The notes: generated by a model not told the origin, from the sequence alone. 64,000 bases of DNA from Clostridium rectalis (GCF_900626095.1 NZ_UYZZ01000006.1:62001-126000); one strand, 5' to 3'; numbered from the stretch's first letter, positions 43,553-53,414 are shown. Program-made: numbers and translations.

Positions 43553-44875
43553 ATGAATAAGAACAAAAATGGGAAAGCAATAGCTTTATTGCCTTTATTA
43601 ATATTTATAGGACTTTATCTGGGTGTAGCTCTAATTTCAAATGACTTCTATGCTATGCCAGTTAGCGTACCATTTTTAATTTCGGCTATTATTGCATTAC
43701 TAATGAATAGAAAAGAAACTATAACAAAAAAGGTTAATATATTTTGCAAAGGTGCAGGGGATTCTAATATTATATTAATGTGTATAATTTTTATATTAGC
43801 AGGAGCCTTTGCGCAGGTGGCAAAGGATATGGGGGCAGTTGAATCTACAGTGAATTTAGGGCTAACTATATTACCAAGTAACATATTAGTATCTGGAATT
43901 TTTATTATAGGCTGTTTTATATCAATATCTATAGGCACTTCTGTAGGAACAATTGTTGCATTATCTCCTATGGCTGTAGGAGTTGCAGAAAAAGTAGGAC
44001 TACCAGTAGCTCTAGTTATAGGTGCAGTAATTGGAGGAGCTATGTTTGGGGATAATCTTTCAATGATATCAGATACAACTATAGCAGCTACAAGAACCCA
44101 AGGGTGTGATTTAAAGGATAAGTTTAAAACCAACTTCTATATAGTAGTTCCGGCAGCAATAATTACCGCTATTATATTTGCAATTATAACTTCAGGTTCT
44201 GGTACTATTTTAGAGGGAGAATATAGTTATAATATTGTAAAGGTAATGCCTTATGTTTCAGTACTTATAGCGGCCCTTCTTGGAGTAAATGTTTTGATTG
44301 TATTAATTGGAGGTACTGTATTTTCTGGAATAATAGGGATAGCATATGGGTCATTTAGCTTTATAGGTTTTCTTCAATCCATAGCTAAAGGGATAAATGG
44401 TATGTCAGAATTAGTTATTATATCCTTGATTGTAGGGGGAACGGTAGAGGTAATTAAATTTAATGGAGGTATAAATTTCTTATTAAATTTTATTACAAGT
44501 AGAGTAAAAACAAGAAAAGGTGCTGAATTTGGTATAGCATTACTAGTAGGATTAGTTGACATATGTACTGCAAATAATACTATAGCTATAGTTATGACGG
44601 GACCATTAGCAAAGAATATATCAGATCAGTATGGAATAGAACCAGAGAAAACATCTAGTTTATTAGATACATTTTCATGCTTTTCACAAGGAATAATTCC
44701 TTATGGAGCACAGTTATTAGCAGCAGCAGGGCTGGCTAATATATCACCATTTGCAATTATGAGGTATTTGTATTATCCATATCTAATGGCTTTATGTGCT
44801 ATCATAGCTATATTTTTAGGATTACCTAAAATAAAAAAAAGAGTAGATAAAGAAAAACTGGTAAAAGGAGCATAG
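43553..44875 (+). CDS. NhaC-family transporter, probable methionine importer
   Basis: Secondary transporter of 440 residues with about eleven membrane helices, belonging to the Na+/H+ antiporter NhaC superfamily. Family segments: SISIGTSVGTIVALSPMAVG, GAMFGDNLSMISDTTIAATRTQG near residue 160, and DTFSCFSQGIIPYGAQLL near residue 380. Because a SAM-I riboswitch controls it, the likely cargo is methionine (the type called MetT in comparative studies), not just Na+/H+. This is inference from regulation. A short Shine-Dalgarno (GGGAGG) lies 13 bases upstream. Confidence 0.88.
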   Translation: MNKNKNGKAIALLPLLIFIGLYLGVALISNDFYAMPVSVPFLISAIIALLMNRKETITKKVNIFCKGAGDSNIILMCIIFILAGAFAQVAKDMGAVESTVNLGLTILPSNILVSGIFIIGCFISISIGTSVGTIVALSPMAVGVAEKVGLPVALVIGAVIGGAMFGDNLSMISDTTIAATRTQGCDLKDKFKTNFYIVVPAAIITAIIFAIITSGSGTILEGEYSYNIVKVMPYVSVLIAALLGVNVLIVLIGGTVFSGIIGIAYGSFSFIGFLQSIAKGINGMSELVIISLIVGGTVEVIKFNGGINFLLNFITSRVKTRKGAEFGIALLVGLVDICTANNTIAIVMTGPLAKNISDQYGIEPEKTSSLLDTFSCFSQGIIPYGAQLLAAAGLANISPFAIMRYLYYPYLMALCAIIAIFLGLPKIKKRVDKEKLVKGA

Positions 44876-44880
44876 ATTAT

Positions 44881-44922
44881 AAAACCAAATGTGTAAATAA
44901 TATTTATATATTTGGTTTTTTA
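44881..44922 (+). terminator. Terminator after the NhaC-family gene
   Basis: AAAACCAAAT pairs with ATTTGGTTTT and runs into T residues. The rest of the 44876-45302 gap is very AT-rich; I see no gene or known RNA in it. Confidence 0.75.
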
Positions 44923-45302
44923 TTGTGTTATTATTTAAAGGATTTATATGTAATGTGATTTAAGTTATATTAGATTCAATTATTATAACTATAATATGTA
45001 TGATTTTGGGAAGTTTTCTATCAGTATAGCTTATAGAATAAATATATAGGTTAAATATAAATTTTTTTTATATTTATATATAAATATATAGTCAAATTGG
45101 TTAAACTTTCGACAGTGATAAACTTTTTTAATAACATATATTGCCATAAGTGTAATATATGATTAATGAATATTAATATTTAAAGAACTTAATGTCATAT
45201 TTACAGGAGAATTTCTAAATTCCAATTATCATGAAGTGACACCTTTTTTTAATAATAAGTGTTAAGATAATACTAAAGTTAAGTGTATGGGGGGATAAAG
45301 TT

Positions 45303-45662
45303 ATGGTAGTTGTTGAAAATTTGACACGTTATGTAAAAGAGGGAGAAGTCGAATACATTTATTCTTATAGATTGCTTAAAGGCAAGATATCTTTAAATTA
45401 TGGCGCAGATTCAATAGATGTACAAGCTTACGGCATTGAAATAGAAAGACAGGATAAATTAAATGGCAATGTTTTTAATATTGAAAGAGATAGGGTTAAA
45501 AGCATAAGTCCTCAGCGTCATAAGGTACATAATTTATTAAGGCTTATGTATGATAACTCGGTGTCTCCTATCCATTTAATAGAGATACTGGGTGATTATA
45601 TTGATGAATATATAATAGATTTTGATAATGTAGTAAAAGATATAGCTATAGCGAATAATTAA
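45303..45662 (+). CDS. DUF6514-like hypothetical protein
   Basis: A 119-residue soluble protein found in clostridia, similar in form to the DUF6514 family. It has an N-terminal beta-rich half (YIYSYRLLKGKISLNYGADSI) and a C-terminal helical half (RHKVHNLLRLMYDNSVSPIHLIEILGDYIDEYI). No catalytic motif seen. GGGGGATAAAGTT precedes the ATG. It stands alone between two terminators, ahead of acpS. Function unknown. Confidence 0.75.
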   Translation: MVVVENLTRYVKEGEVEYIYSYRLLKGKISLNYGADSIDVQAYGIEIERQDKLNGNVFNIERDRVKSISPQRHKVHNLLRLMYDNSVSPIHLIEILGDYIDEYIIDFDNVVKDIAIANN

Positions 45663-45684
45663 TGAAATAATATTATGGTAAAAT

Positions 45685-45712
45685 AGAGGTGAGAGCCTCT
45701 TTTTCTTTTTTA
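45685..45712 (+). terminator. Terminator before acpS
   Basis: AGAGG/CCTCT short stem followed by TTTTTCTTTTTT. Confidence 0.7.
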
Positions 45713-45738
45713 TTATATATTTTATTGGAGGTGTGTAC

Positions 45739-46143
45739 ATGATAGCAGGAATAGGGACTGATATAGTTGAAATCGAAAGAATAAGAAAAGCTATAAAACG
45801 AAATCCTAATTTCATTAAAAAATTATTTACTTTAAAAGAAATAGAATATTTTAAAAGTAGAAATTTTAGTAATGAATTTATTGCAGGAAGATTTGCTGCA
45901 AAAGAAGCAGTATCAAAAGCTTTAGGTACCGGTTTTAGAGGTTTTTCAATTAAAGATATTGAAATAGACAGGGATGAATTGGGAAAACCATTAGTAAATT
46001 TAGATGAAAACATTGAGAATAGATTTTTTTCAGGGGAATATTACCGTATACATGTAAGTATTTCTCATAGTAGAGATAATGCTATTGCATATGCAATATT
46101 GGAGGTAGATAAGGATGAAAATAGGAACTTGTCAGGTGTCTAA
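45739..46143 (+). CDS. acpS: Holo-[acyl-carrier-protein] synthase
   Basis: Transfers 4'-phosphopantetheine from CoA to acyl carrier protein (134 aa). Motif GIGTDIVEIERI at the N-terminus holds the Mg-binding Asp; GRFAAKEAVSKALGTGF near residue 50 holds the Glu and Lys of the active site; HVSISHSRDNAIAYAI lies near the C-terminus. ATG 45739 is seven bases after GGAGG; an in-frame GTG at 45733 overlaps that site. The gene overlaps the start of nnr by 29 bases. The acpS-nnr-lipoprotein-alr order is common in Firmicutes. Confidence 0.95.
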   Translation: MIAGIGTDIVEIERIRKAIKRNPNFIKKLFTLKEIEYFKSRNFSNEFIAGRFAAKEAVSKALGTGFRGFSIKDIEIDRDELGKPLVNLDENIENRFFSGEYYRIHVSISHSRDNAIAYAILEVDKDENRNLSGV

Positions 46144-47617
46144 AAATATAGATAAATACTGCATAGAAGATTTAAGTATTCCAAGTATTGTATTAATGGA
46201 GAATGCAGCCATAAAGATAATTAAAAATATAGATTTGAGCAAATTTAATTCATTTGTGATTATATGCGGCAAGGGAAATAATGGAGGAGATGGATTTGCT
46301 GTAGCAAGACATCTACATATTTTAAACAAAAACATAGAAGTTTTTTTAATTGGCGGGGATAATGGGTTAAGTAAGGACTGTGAAATAAATTATAGAATAT
46401 TAAAAAACATGGGAATAGGGGTAAATAGCATAAGTAATATAGAAGATATATTTAATTTGAGAGAAACTTTAGAAAAGAGTGATATAAGTATTGATGCTTT
46501 ATTTGGCACAGGACTTACAAGAAAAATAGAGGGAATATATAATGATGTAATATCTGTAATAAATGAAAATAGTAAATATATTATATCTATTGATGTTCCA
46601 TCTGGTTTTCAGAGTAATACTGGAAAAATATTAGGAAATTGTATTAGGGCAAATAAAACAATTTCATTTGAATTATATAAAAAAGGTTTTTTAGAGTATG
46701 GTTCTGACAAATTGTTAGGAGATATTATGATAGAAAAAATAGGGGTACCTGAATTTGTTATTAATAAATTTCATGAAAGAGAATTTATGTTAGATAAGGA
46801 ACTTGTGAAGAAAAGTATAAGAAGAAGAGATGTATATGGTCATAAGGGTGATTATGGAAGAGTACTAATTATAGCAGGTTCTTGTGGTCTTTCAGGAGCA
46901 GCTTATATTTCAACCCAGGCAGCAGTTAGAAGTGGAGCAGGTTTGGTTACATTATGTAGTTATGAAGAAATACAAAATATATTAAGTAATAAACTAATAG
47001 AAGCTATGACAATATCATTTAAAGATGGAGATAAACTATTTAATTTATTTAACAATAGTAATGCCATTGCTATAGGACCGGGCTTGGGTAATAATGAAAC
47101 TACCTTTCAATTAGTTAAGGACACTATACTTAATTCTAATTGCCCTATAATTTTAGATGCAGATGGAATAAATGTATTAAAAAATAATACTGATTTACTT
47201 ATGAAAAAAAGTAGTGAAATCATTCTAACTCCTCATATAGGAGAAATGTCAAAAATTACAGGGATATCTATAGAATATATAAAAGAACATAGATTAGAAG
47301 TGGCAAAAAAATTTGCTAAAAAATATAGTGTTATTGTATTACTTAAAGGGTATAATACAATAATAACTGACGGCGATGAAATGGTTATTAATCCCACTGG
47401 GAATAGCTCTATGGCTTCTGGTGGAATGGGAGATTGTTTAACTGGAATTATAGCTTCTTTTATAGCTCAAGGATATACCCCTATGATAGCAGCGTGTATA
47501 TCTGCATTTATTCATGGATATACCGGAGAAAAGCTGTCTAAAAGAATGTTTTGTGTAAATGCTAGTCATGTATTGGAGGAATTACCTTTCATTATAAAAC
47601 AAATCCAAAATTTATAA
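46115..47617 (+). CDS. nnr: Bifunctional NAD(P)HX epimerase/dehydratase
   Basis: Repairs hydrated NADH and NADPH (500 aa). The N-terminal YjeF_N epimerase domain (residues 1-about 215) has VIICGKGNNGGDGFAVARHL and DALFGTGLTR; the C-terminal YjeF_C dehydratase domain (about 230-495) has GRVLIIAGSCGLSGAAYI, AIGPGLGNN, ILDADGINVL, LTPHIGEM and the ATP/ADP loop GNSSMASGGMGDCLTGIIA. GGAGGTAGATAAGG precedes the start within acpS. Complete and typical. Confidence 0.96.
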   Translation: MKIGTCQVSKNIDKYCIEDLSIPSIVLMENAAIKIIKNIDLSKFNSFVIICGKGNNGGDGFAVARHLHILNKNIEVFLIGGDNGLSKDCEINYRILKNMGIGVNSISNIEDIFNLRETLEKSDISIDALFGTGLTRKIEGIYNDVISVINENSKYIISIDVPSGFQSNTGKILGNCIRANKTISFELYKKGFLEYGSDKLLGDIMIEKIGVPEFVINKFHEREFMLDKELVKKSIRRRDVYGHKGDYGRVLIIAGSCGLSGAAYISTQAAVRSGAGLVTLCSYEEIQNILSNKLIEAMTISFKDGDKLFNLFNNSNAIAIGPGLGNNETTFQLVKDTILNSNCPIILDADGINVLKNNTDLLMKKSSEIILTPHIGEMSKITGISIEYIKEHRLEVAKKFAKKYSVIVLLKGYNTIITDGDEMVINPTGNSSMASGGMGDCLTGIIASFIAQGYTPMIAACISAFIHGYTGEKLSKRMFCVNASHVLEELPFIIKQIQNL

Positions 47618-47688
47618 ATCTTTATCAGAATATTAATTTTATAACAGGAATAGTATTAATAATAAGCTTATTTTATAGGGGGATTTTT

Positions 47689-48312
47689 ATGAAAAAGAGA
47701 TTATTAATACTAGCTGTTATTTTTTTTGTGTTTTCGCCTATGTTATATTCTTGCAAACAGGATAATAATAATAGTGAAAAATGTATAGATTTTATAAAAA
47801 ATATAAAGAGTTATAAGTGCGATGCAGTTATTACTTTATTAAATGATAGACAAAATTTAGAATATAATTGTAAACAGTTTTTTAAAAAAGATCTTGGAGG
47901 AAGAATAGATTTAGAAAAGGATAGAATCTTACTATATAAAGATGATAAAATATATATAAACGATAAGAATTCCGGTTTTAAATATACTATAGATAGAGAT
48001 TTTGATACTATATTTAGGATGAGCCTTGTAGGAGAATATATTCATTTGATGTATACTAATGAAGAGATAAAAAAATCTTTAAAAAATATTGATGGATTAG
48101 AATATCAAATAGTGGAACTAGATATACCCGGTATGAATAGAAATATAAGTAGGGGGAAGATGTATATCAATACAAAGGATTGTTTACCTGAAAAATTAAT
48201 ATTATATGATGGTAGTAATAAAGAAAAAGCTACAATTAAGTATAAACAATTCACTGCCAATTTAGAATTGGAAGATAAACTATTTGATGTTGGCAAGAAA
48301 GGTGGAGAATAG
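47689..48312 (+). CDS. GerS-like germination lipoprotein
   Basis: Secreted lipoprotein of 207 residues. A signal peptide ends with lipobox LYSC, Cys22 being lipidated. The rest resembles the LolA/LolB-type sheet fold of outer membrane lipoprotein carriers (repeated strands such as [19 protein letters not shown] and [22 protein letters not shown]). In C. difficile the gene next to an alanine racemase gene is gerS, whose product binds and activates CwlD. The same neighbour order here (alr starts 2 bases after its stop) makes a GerS role likely, but sequence match was not tested. Confidence 0.75.
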   Translation: MKKRLLILAVIFFVFSPMLYSCKQDNNNSEKCIDFIKNIKSYKCDAVITLLNDRQNLEYNCKQFFKKDLGGRIDLEKDRILLYKDDKIYINDKNSGFKYTIDRDFDTIFRMSLVGEYIHLMYTNEEIKKSLKNIDGLEYQIVELDIPGMNRNISRGKMYINTKDCLPEKLILYDGSNKEKATIKYKQFTANLELEDKLFDVGKKGGE

Positions 48313-48313
48313 C

Positions 48314-49474
48314 TTGTTTAGACATCTAAGACCTGTTTGGGCAGAAATAAATTTAGATAATTTAGCTTATAATATGCAACAAATTAGAAAACTATCTAGA
48401 AGTAAGGATATAATAGCAGTAGTAAAAGCTGACGCTTATGGCCACGGGGCTTTAGATATAGTGCCAACACTTTTGGAGAATGGAGCTACACGTCTTGCCG
48501 TAGCTGTTATAAATGAAGCAGTGGAGTTAAGAAGAGGAGGAATAACATGTCCTATAATGATTTTAGGATTTACTCCTGAAAGTCTAATAGATAATCTTAT
48601 AAGATATGATATAGAACAGACTGTTTTTAACTATGATCTAGCTAAAAAAATTTCAGACATGGCAGTAGAAAAACACAAGAGAGCTAAGATACACATAGCA
48701 TTAGATACTGGCATGGGAAGAATAGGTTTTGCTTCGGATAAAAGAGGGATAGATGAAGTATACAAAATAAGTAAATTGCCCAATATAGTAATAGAGGGAT
48801 TATTTTCCCATTTTTCTACTGCAGATGAATCGGATAAGGATTATACAATTAAACAATTTGACAAGTTTAATTGGTTTTATAATGAACTGCAAAAAAAGGA
48901 TGTAAAAGTAAATATCAGACATATTGCTAATAGTGCGGCAATTATAGATTTACCTGAAACTCATTTAGATGCAGTTCGTCCGGGAATAATACTTTATGGA
49001 TATTATCCATCAAAAGAAGTATGCAAAGATAATCTGGATTTAAAACCAGTAATGACATTAAAAACTAATATTGTACACATAAAAAAATTGCAAAAGGATA
49101 ATTATATAAGTTATGGTAGGAAATTTAGAACAGATAAAGAAAGTTTGATAGCTACTTTACCAGTAGGATATGCAGATGGATACATTAGAGCTTTATTCAA
49201 TAAAGCTAAAGTTATTGTAAATGGGAGGTTTGCTCCGGTAGTAGGCAAAGTATGTATGGATCAATGTATGATAGATATTACAGAAATAGGGGAGACAAAT
49301 ATCGGAGATGAGGTTATAATAATGGGGGAGTATAATAATATAAAAATGACAGCAAACGAAATAGCAGATATTTTAGGAACAATAAACTATGAAATTTTGT
49401 GTATGATAAGTAAAAGAGTTCCTAGAGTTTATATAAATAAACAAGAAATAATCAAAATAAGAAATTATGTATAA
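48314..49474 (+). CDS. alr: Alanine racemase
   Basis: PLP enzyme making D-alanine for peptidoglycan (386 aa). PLP-lysine motif [12 protein letters not shown] near residue 37, [13 protein letters not shown] near 130, and the second-domain catalytic Tyr region [28 protein letters not shown] near 265; [10 protein letters not shown] follows. The start is TTG 48314, six bases after GGTGGAG; the reading frame is open farther upstream but those codons lie inside the lipoprotein gene. D-alanine and spore-associated alr both tie to germination control. Confidence 0.95.
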   Translation: MFRHLRPVWAEINLDNLAYNMQQIRKLSRSKDIIAVVKADAYGHGALDIVPTLLENGATRLAVAVINEAVELRRGGITCPIMILGFTPESLIDNLIRYDIEQTVFNYDLAKKISDMAVEKHKRAKIHIALDTGMGRIGFASDKRGIDEVYKISKLPNIVIEGLFSHFSTADESDKDYTIKQFDKFNWFYNELQKKDVKVNIRHIANSAAIIDLPETHLDAVRPGIILYGYYPSKEVCKDNLDLKPVMTLKTNIVHIKKLQKDNYISYGRKFRTDKESLIATLPVGYADGYIRALFNKAKVIVNGRFAPVVGKVCMDQCMIDITEIGETNIGDEVIIMGEYNNIKMTANEIADILGTINYEILCMISKRVPRVYINKQEIIKIRNYV

Positions 49475-49513
49475 ATTTTCAATAAAGTATAGTAATTAAC
49501 ACGGTAAAACCCT

Positions 49514-49543
49514 TTGACATTATTATAAGAATAGGATTATAAT
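49514..49543 (+). promoter_or_regulatory. mazEF promoter
   Basis: TTGACA (49514-49519), 18 bases, TATAAT (49538-49543), a near-consensus sigma-A promoter about 50 bases before the antitoxin start. Confidence 0.75.
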
Positions 49544-49594
49544 TGTTCTGTATACATATCTTTTGCAAAGGTTAATAGGAGGTATTAATTTTTA

Positions 49595-49915
49595 ATGTCA
49601 GATTCAAAAAGATTAGTTGTAAACCTCTCAGAAACACTAAATAATGAATTTAATAAAGCACTAAAAGAAGATTCTAAAAAAAGAAGTGAATTTATTCGTG
49701 AAGTTATAATACTATATATTGAGGAGAAAAAAAGGTTAAAAGAATTAGAACAAATGAAAAAAGGTTATATGGAAATGAGCAAAATTAATTTAGAAATTGC
49801 AGAGATAGGCTTTGCAAATGACATTAAAGAATTAAAAGAATATGAAGCGAAGCTTTCGGAGTGTGATTGGTCCGATGACAACAATAGTGAAAAGAGGAGA
49901 TATATTTTATGCTGA
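49595..49915 (+). CDS. MazE/EndoAI-type antitoxin
   Basis: Ribbon-helix-helix antitoxin of 106 residues. The N-terminal [18 protein letters not shown] and [15 protein letters not shown] make the DNA-binding fold; the acidic C-terminal tail ([16 protein letters not shown]) should bind and block the toxin. It overlaps the toxin gene by 41 bases, so the pair is translationally linked, and the dimer likely represses its own promoter. AGGAGG lies before the ATG. Confidence 0.9.
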   Translation: MSDSKRLVVNLSETLNNEFNKALKEDSKKRSEFIREVIILYIEEKKRLKELEQMKKGYMEMSKINLEIAEIGFANDIKELKEYEAKLSECDWSDDNNSEKRRYILC

Positions 49916-50228
49916 TTTGAGCCCAGTTGTTGGCTCAGAGCAGGGAGGAATAAGGCCTGTTATTATTATACAGAACGATGTAGGCAATAAATACAGTCCA
50001 ACTGTTATTGTTGCAGCGATTACTTCCCAGATAAATAAAGCAAAATTGCCAACTCATGTAGAAATATCATCAGAAGAATATGGGCTAAATAAAGATTCAG
50101 TAGTTTTACTTGAACAAATAAGAACTTTAGATAAAAGAAGACTAAAAGAGAAAATCGGTCATATGACAAACAGTGATATGAAAAAAGTAGATGATGCACT
50201 TTTAATAAGTATAGGATTAAAACAGTAA
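49875..50228 (+). CDS. mazF: MazF/EndoA-type mRNA interferase
   Basis: Type II toxin of about 117 residues that cleaves single-stranded mRNA; the B. subtilis EndoA relative cuts UACAU. Seen: [32 protein letters not shown] with the catalytic Arg, [20 protein letters not shown] and a C-terminal DALLISIGL. The start is ATG 49875, giving MTTIVKRG, the usual N-terminus; GTG 49887 is a shorter option. Terminator follows. Confidence 0.93.
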   Translation: MTTIVKRGDIFYADLSPVVGSEQGGIRPVIIIQNDVGNKYSPTVIVAAITSQINKAKLPTHVEISSEEYGLNKDSVVLLEQIRTLDKRRLKEKIGHMTNSDMKKVDDALLISIGLKQ

Positions 50229-50249
50229 GGGCTTCTAGCCCTTACTTTT
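50225..50249 (+). terminator. Terminator after mazF
   Basis: GTAAGGGCT/AGCCCTTAC followed by TTTT; the left arm holds the stop codon region of the toxin gene. Confidence 0.8.
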
Positions 50250-50290
50250 GTATATACTATATATTTAAACTTTATTTAGGAGGGGAAAAT

Positions 50291-51115
50291 ATGATAAATA
50301 ATACAGAAGAACTAAAGAGCATAGCGAAACAAGTAAGAAAAGATATTGTAACTATGCTTACAGAGTCACATTCAGGACATCCTGGTGGATCATTATCAGC
50401 AGTGGAAATTTTAGTTACGTTATATTTCCATGAGATGAATGTGAACCCTGAAAATCCTAAGGATTTAAACAGGGATAGATTTGTTCTTTCAAAGGGACAT
50501 GCGGCACCTGTTTTATACAGTACATTAGCAAGGAAAGGTTTTTTTAATGTAGAGGAGTTAAATACCCTTAGAAAAATAGGTTCAATATTACAAGGACATC
50601 CAAATATGAATGAGGTTCCAGGAGTAGACATGTCTACTGGATCATTAGGACAGGGTATATCTGCTGCAGTAGGCATGGCATTAGCAGGAAAAATAGATAA
50701 AAAAGATTATAAAGTGTATGCTCTACTTGGAGATGGTGAATTAGAAGAAGGTCAAGTATGGGAAGCGTCTATGGCAGCTGCTCATTATGGGTTAGATAAC
50801 TTAGTTGCTTTTGTAGACCATAATGGATTACAAATAGATGGGGAATGTAAAAACGTTATGTCACCAGAGCCTGTTTCAGACAAATTTAGAGCATTTAGAT
50901 GGAATGTTATAGATGTTGATGGTCATGATTTTCAACAATTAATAGATGCTTTACAAGAAGCTAAAAAAGTTAAAAATAAACCTACAGTTATAGTTTGTAA
51001 AACTATAAAAGGAAAAGGTGTATCATTTATGGAAAATGAAGCTGGATGGCATGGTACTGCCCCTACCTTAGAACAGTGCGAACAAGCATTAACAGAGATA
51101 GGAGGGGAAGAATAA
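50291..51115 (+). CDS. Transketolase, N-terminal (TPP-binding) subunit
   Basis: Split transketolase subunit 1 (274 aa), cytoplasmic, for non-oxidative pentose phosphate interconversion. TPP motif GDGELEEGQVWEASMAAAHYGLDNLVAFVDHNGLQ near residue 145 and the N-terminal SHSGHPGGSLSAVEILVTLYF are clear. Ends with TAATG, overlapping the start of the second subunit by one base. Such two-gene transketolases are common in clostridia and archaea. GGAGGGG precedes the ATG. Confidence 0.95.
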   Translation: MINNTEELKSIAKQVRKDIVTMLTESHSGHPGGSLSAVEILVTLYFHEMNVNPENPKDLNRDRFVLSKGHAAPVLYSTLARKGFFNVEELNTLRKIGSILQGHPNMNEVPGVDMSTGSLGQGISAAVGMALAGKIDKKDYKVYALLGDGELEEGQVWEASMAAAHYGLDNLVAFVDHNGLQIDGECKNVMSPEPVSDKFRAFRWNVIDVDGHDFQQLIDALQEAKKVKNKPTVIVCKTIKGKGVSFMENEAGWHGTAPTLEQCEQALTEIGGEE

Positions 51116-52056
51116 TGTCAAATAAGATTGCAACAAGAGAAGCTTATGGAAAGACTTTAGCAAAGATAGGAAAAGAAAACAATAAGATTGTAGTTTTGGA
51201 TGCGGATTTATCAAAATCAACTAAAACTGCTGATTTTAAAAAAGTATGTCCAGAAAGATTTATAAATATGGGTATAGCTGAAGGAAATATGATGGCTGTA
51301 GCGGCAGGAATGGCATCATGTGGGAAAATACCTTTTACTAGTACATTTGCTATTTTTGCAACAGGAAGAGCCTATGAACAAATAAGAAATTCCATATGTT
51401 ATCCAAAACTAAATGTAAAAGTATGTGCAACCCATGCGGGAATAACTGTGGGAGAGGATGGTGCATCTCATCAGTCAATAGAAGATATTTCTTTAATGAG
51501 AAGCATACCAAACATGGTAGTAATTTCACCATCTGATGCAATAGAAACTGAAGCTGCTATAAAAGCAGTTGCAGAATATGATGGACCTTGTTATGTTAGA
51601 TTAGGTAGATCAAAAGTATCATCAGTAAATGATTTTAGTGATTATAAATTTGAAATAGGAAAAGCAGTTAAACATAGAGAAGGAAAAGATGCTACTATTA
51701 TTGCTACGGGTATAATGGTTGATGCAGCATTAGAGGCATACAATATACTAGCTGAAGAAGGAATAAAAGTAAAAGTTATAAATATACACACTATAAAACC
51801 AATAGACGAAAAGGCTATTGTAGATGCTGCAAGAGAGACTGGGCTTATAATAACGGCAGAGGAACATAGTATAATTGGTGGACTTGGCTCTGCTGTATGC
51901 GAGGTAGTATCTGAAAATCATCCTGTACATGTAATTAGAGTAGGAATAAGAGATACTTTTGGTGAGAGTGGGAAACCAGATGAACTTATAAAAGCTTATA
52001 AGTTAACTGCTGAAGATATAGTTAAAGAAGTTAAAAGAGGATTGAATTTAAAATAA
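51115..52056 (+). CDS. Transketolase, C-terminal subunit
   Basis: Split transketolase subunit 2 (313 aa) with the pyrimidine-binding and C-terminal domains: VVLDADLSKSTKTADFKKVCPERFINMGIAEGNMM near residue 25, FTSTFAIFATGRAYEQIRNSI, THAGITVGEDGASHQSIEDISLMR and AEEHSIIGGLGSAV. It begins at ATG 51115, coupled to the first subunit through TAATG, with GGAGGGG upstream. Together the two genes equal one full-length transketolase. Confidence 0.95.
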   Translation: MSNKIATREAYGKTLAKIGKENNKIVVLDADLSKSTKTADFKKVCPERFINMGIAEGNMMAVAAGMASCGKIPFTSTFAIFATGRAYEQIRNSICYPKLNVKVCATHAGITVGEDGASHQSIEDISLMRSIPNMVVISPSDAIETEAAIKAVAEYDGPCYVRLGRSKVSSVNDFSDYKFEIGKAVKHREGKDATIIATGIMVDAALEAYNILAEEGIKVKVINIHTIKPIDEKAIVDAARETGLIITAEEHSIIGGLGSAVCEVVSENHPVHVIRVGIRDTFGESGKPDELIKAYKLTAEDIVKEVKRGLNLK

Positions 52057-52064
52057 TAATTTTT

Positions 52065-52099
52065 ATATTGCTTTAGAGGTTTTACTTCTAAGGCAATAT
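52065..52099 (+). terminator. Possible terminator after transketolase
   Basis: ATATTGCTTTAGA pairs with TCTAAGGCAATAT (one wobble). The following bases (TTATATA) are a poor T-run. Confidence 0.5.
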
Positions 52100-52138
52100 T
52101 TATATACTTATATAAATATAATAGAAGAGAGGAACATA

Positions 52139-52489
52139 ATGAAAAAATATTTTATGGATATACTATATTGTATAAAAATAGCAGTATATATTTTTATAGC
52201 AGTATTTTTAATTGGAGCAATGATTGGTTTTATAGTTTCAAAAGGCAATATTTTTAATGCCATAAATTTAGGTTCAAAGTTAAATATGTATTTGTCTTTG
52301 TTTGGTTTATTTATATCTGCCATATCTTTTACAAATGAAAAATTTATGAGACCTTTAAACTATGAGGAAACATGGAAAAATTATTTTCATAGATTAAATT
52401 TAGCTTTTGTTATATTTATAATATGTATAGTTTTATTGATTTCGTCAGTAATTTTACAAGATATAATATGGGCTTATCTTAATAAATAA
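52139..52489 (+). CDS. Small hypothetical membrane protein
   Basis: A 116-residue protein with three predicted membrane helices (IAVYIFIAVFLIGAMIGFIV; LNMYLSLFGLFISAISF; LAFVIFIICIVLLISSVIL). No motif that I recognise. GAGAGGAACATA precedes the ATG, and the YitT-family gene follows by 20 bases, so the two are likely co-transcribed. Function unknown. Confidence 0.7.
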   Translation: MKKYFMDILYCIKIAVYIFIAVFLIGAMIGFIVSKGNIFNAINLGSKLNMYLSLFGLFISAISFTNEKFMRPLNYEETWKNYFHRLNLAFVIFIICIVLLISSVILQDIIWAYLNK

Positions 52490-52509
52490 ATCGAGAGTAA
52501 GGTGTTAAA

Positions 52510-53364
52510 GTGAAGAGATATAAAGAGTATCTGGTTATTACATTTGGAGTACTTTTAGTAGCATTAGCCACTGCAATATTTTTGGCACCAAATAAAATAG
52601 CATCTGGTGGAATTGTAGGGTTAGCTATAATAATAAATGATTTTATCCCGGCTTTAAATATAGGAATGCTGTCACTTATTATGAATGCCATATTATTTAT
52701 TGTAGCATTTATGTTTATAAGTAGTAAATTTGGTGGAAAAACTATTTATGCTAGCTTAATGCTATCTGTATTTTTATGGATATTTGAAAAAGTTATTCCT
52801 ACTAATTTACTAGTGACTCATGATTTATTTTTGGCATCTTCTTTTGGTACACTTGTATCAGGAATAGGTATGGGGATTGTATTTAACAACAATGCTTCTA
52901 CTGGTGGTACAGATATATTGGCTAAAATATTTAGTAAATTAACACATGTTGCAATTGGAAAATCTCTTTTAATAGTTGATTTTGCCATAACAGTCTTTTC
53001 AGCTATATCTTTTGGCATAGAGATAGGGATGTATTCACTGTTATCTGTTATTTTCACCGGTTTTGTCATAGATGTTATTATAGAAGGAATAAATGTATGT
53101 AAGCAAGTTATAGTAGTAAGTGAACAGAATAGTAAAATAAATGATTATGTTATAAATACATTAGAAAGAGGATGTACTATTGTGGAAGGTAAAGGTGGAT
53201 ACACTAAAAATAATGTAGATATATTATATATGGTGTTAAATAGAAGAGAATTTATTAAATTAAAGGAATACATAAGGAAGATAGATAGTAAGGCTTTTAT
53301 AACTGTTTCAGATGTACATGAAGTTTTAGGAGAAGGATTTAAAAATATAGTAGATGAGGATTAA
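52510..53364 (+). CDS. YitT family membrane protein
   Basis: A 284-residue protein with five or six membrane helices (VTFGVLLVALATAIFLAPNKIASGGIVGLAI, typical of YitT_membrane) and a C-terminal cytoplasmic DUF2179 domain (near residues 205-280: VINTLERGCTIVEGKGGYTK, DVHEVLGEGF). Family function is not firmly known. The GTG start at 52510 follows AAGGTG. A terminator lies 20 bases after. Confidence 0.9.
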   Translation: MKRYKEYLVITFGVLLVALATAIFLAPNKIASGGIVGLAIIINDFIPALNIGMLSLIMNAILFIVAFMFISSKFGGKTIYASLMLSVFLWIFEKVIPTNLLVTHDLFLASSFGTLVSGIGMGIVFNNNASTGGTDILAKIFSKLTHVAIGKSLLIVDFAITVFSAISFGIEIGMYSLLSVIFTGFVIDVIIEGINVCKQVIVVSEQNSKINDYVINTLERGCTIVEGKGGYTKNNVDILYMVLNRREFIKLKEYIRKIDSKAFITVSDVHEVLGEGFKNIVDED

Positions 53365-53384
53365 ATAATATAATGATTGAAGTT

Positions 53385-53414
53385 TGTCGATGTAGTTATA
53401 CATTGACATTTTTT
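53385..53414 (+). terminator. Terminator after the YitT-family gene
   Basis: TGTCGATGTA/TACATTGACA with a 4-base loop, followed by TTTTTTAT. Confidence 0.8.
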
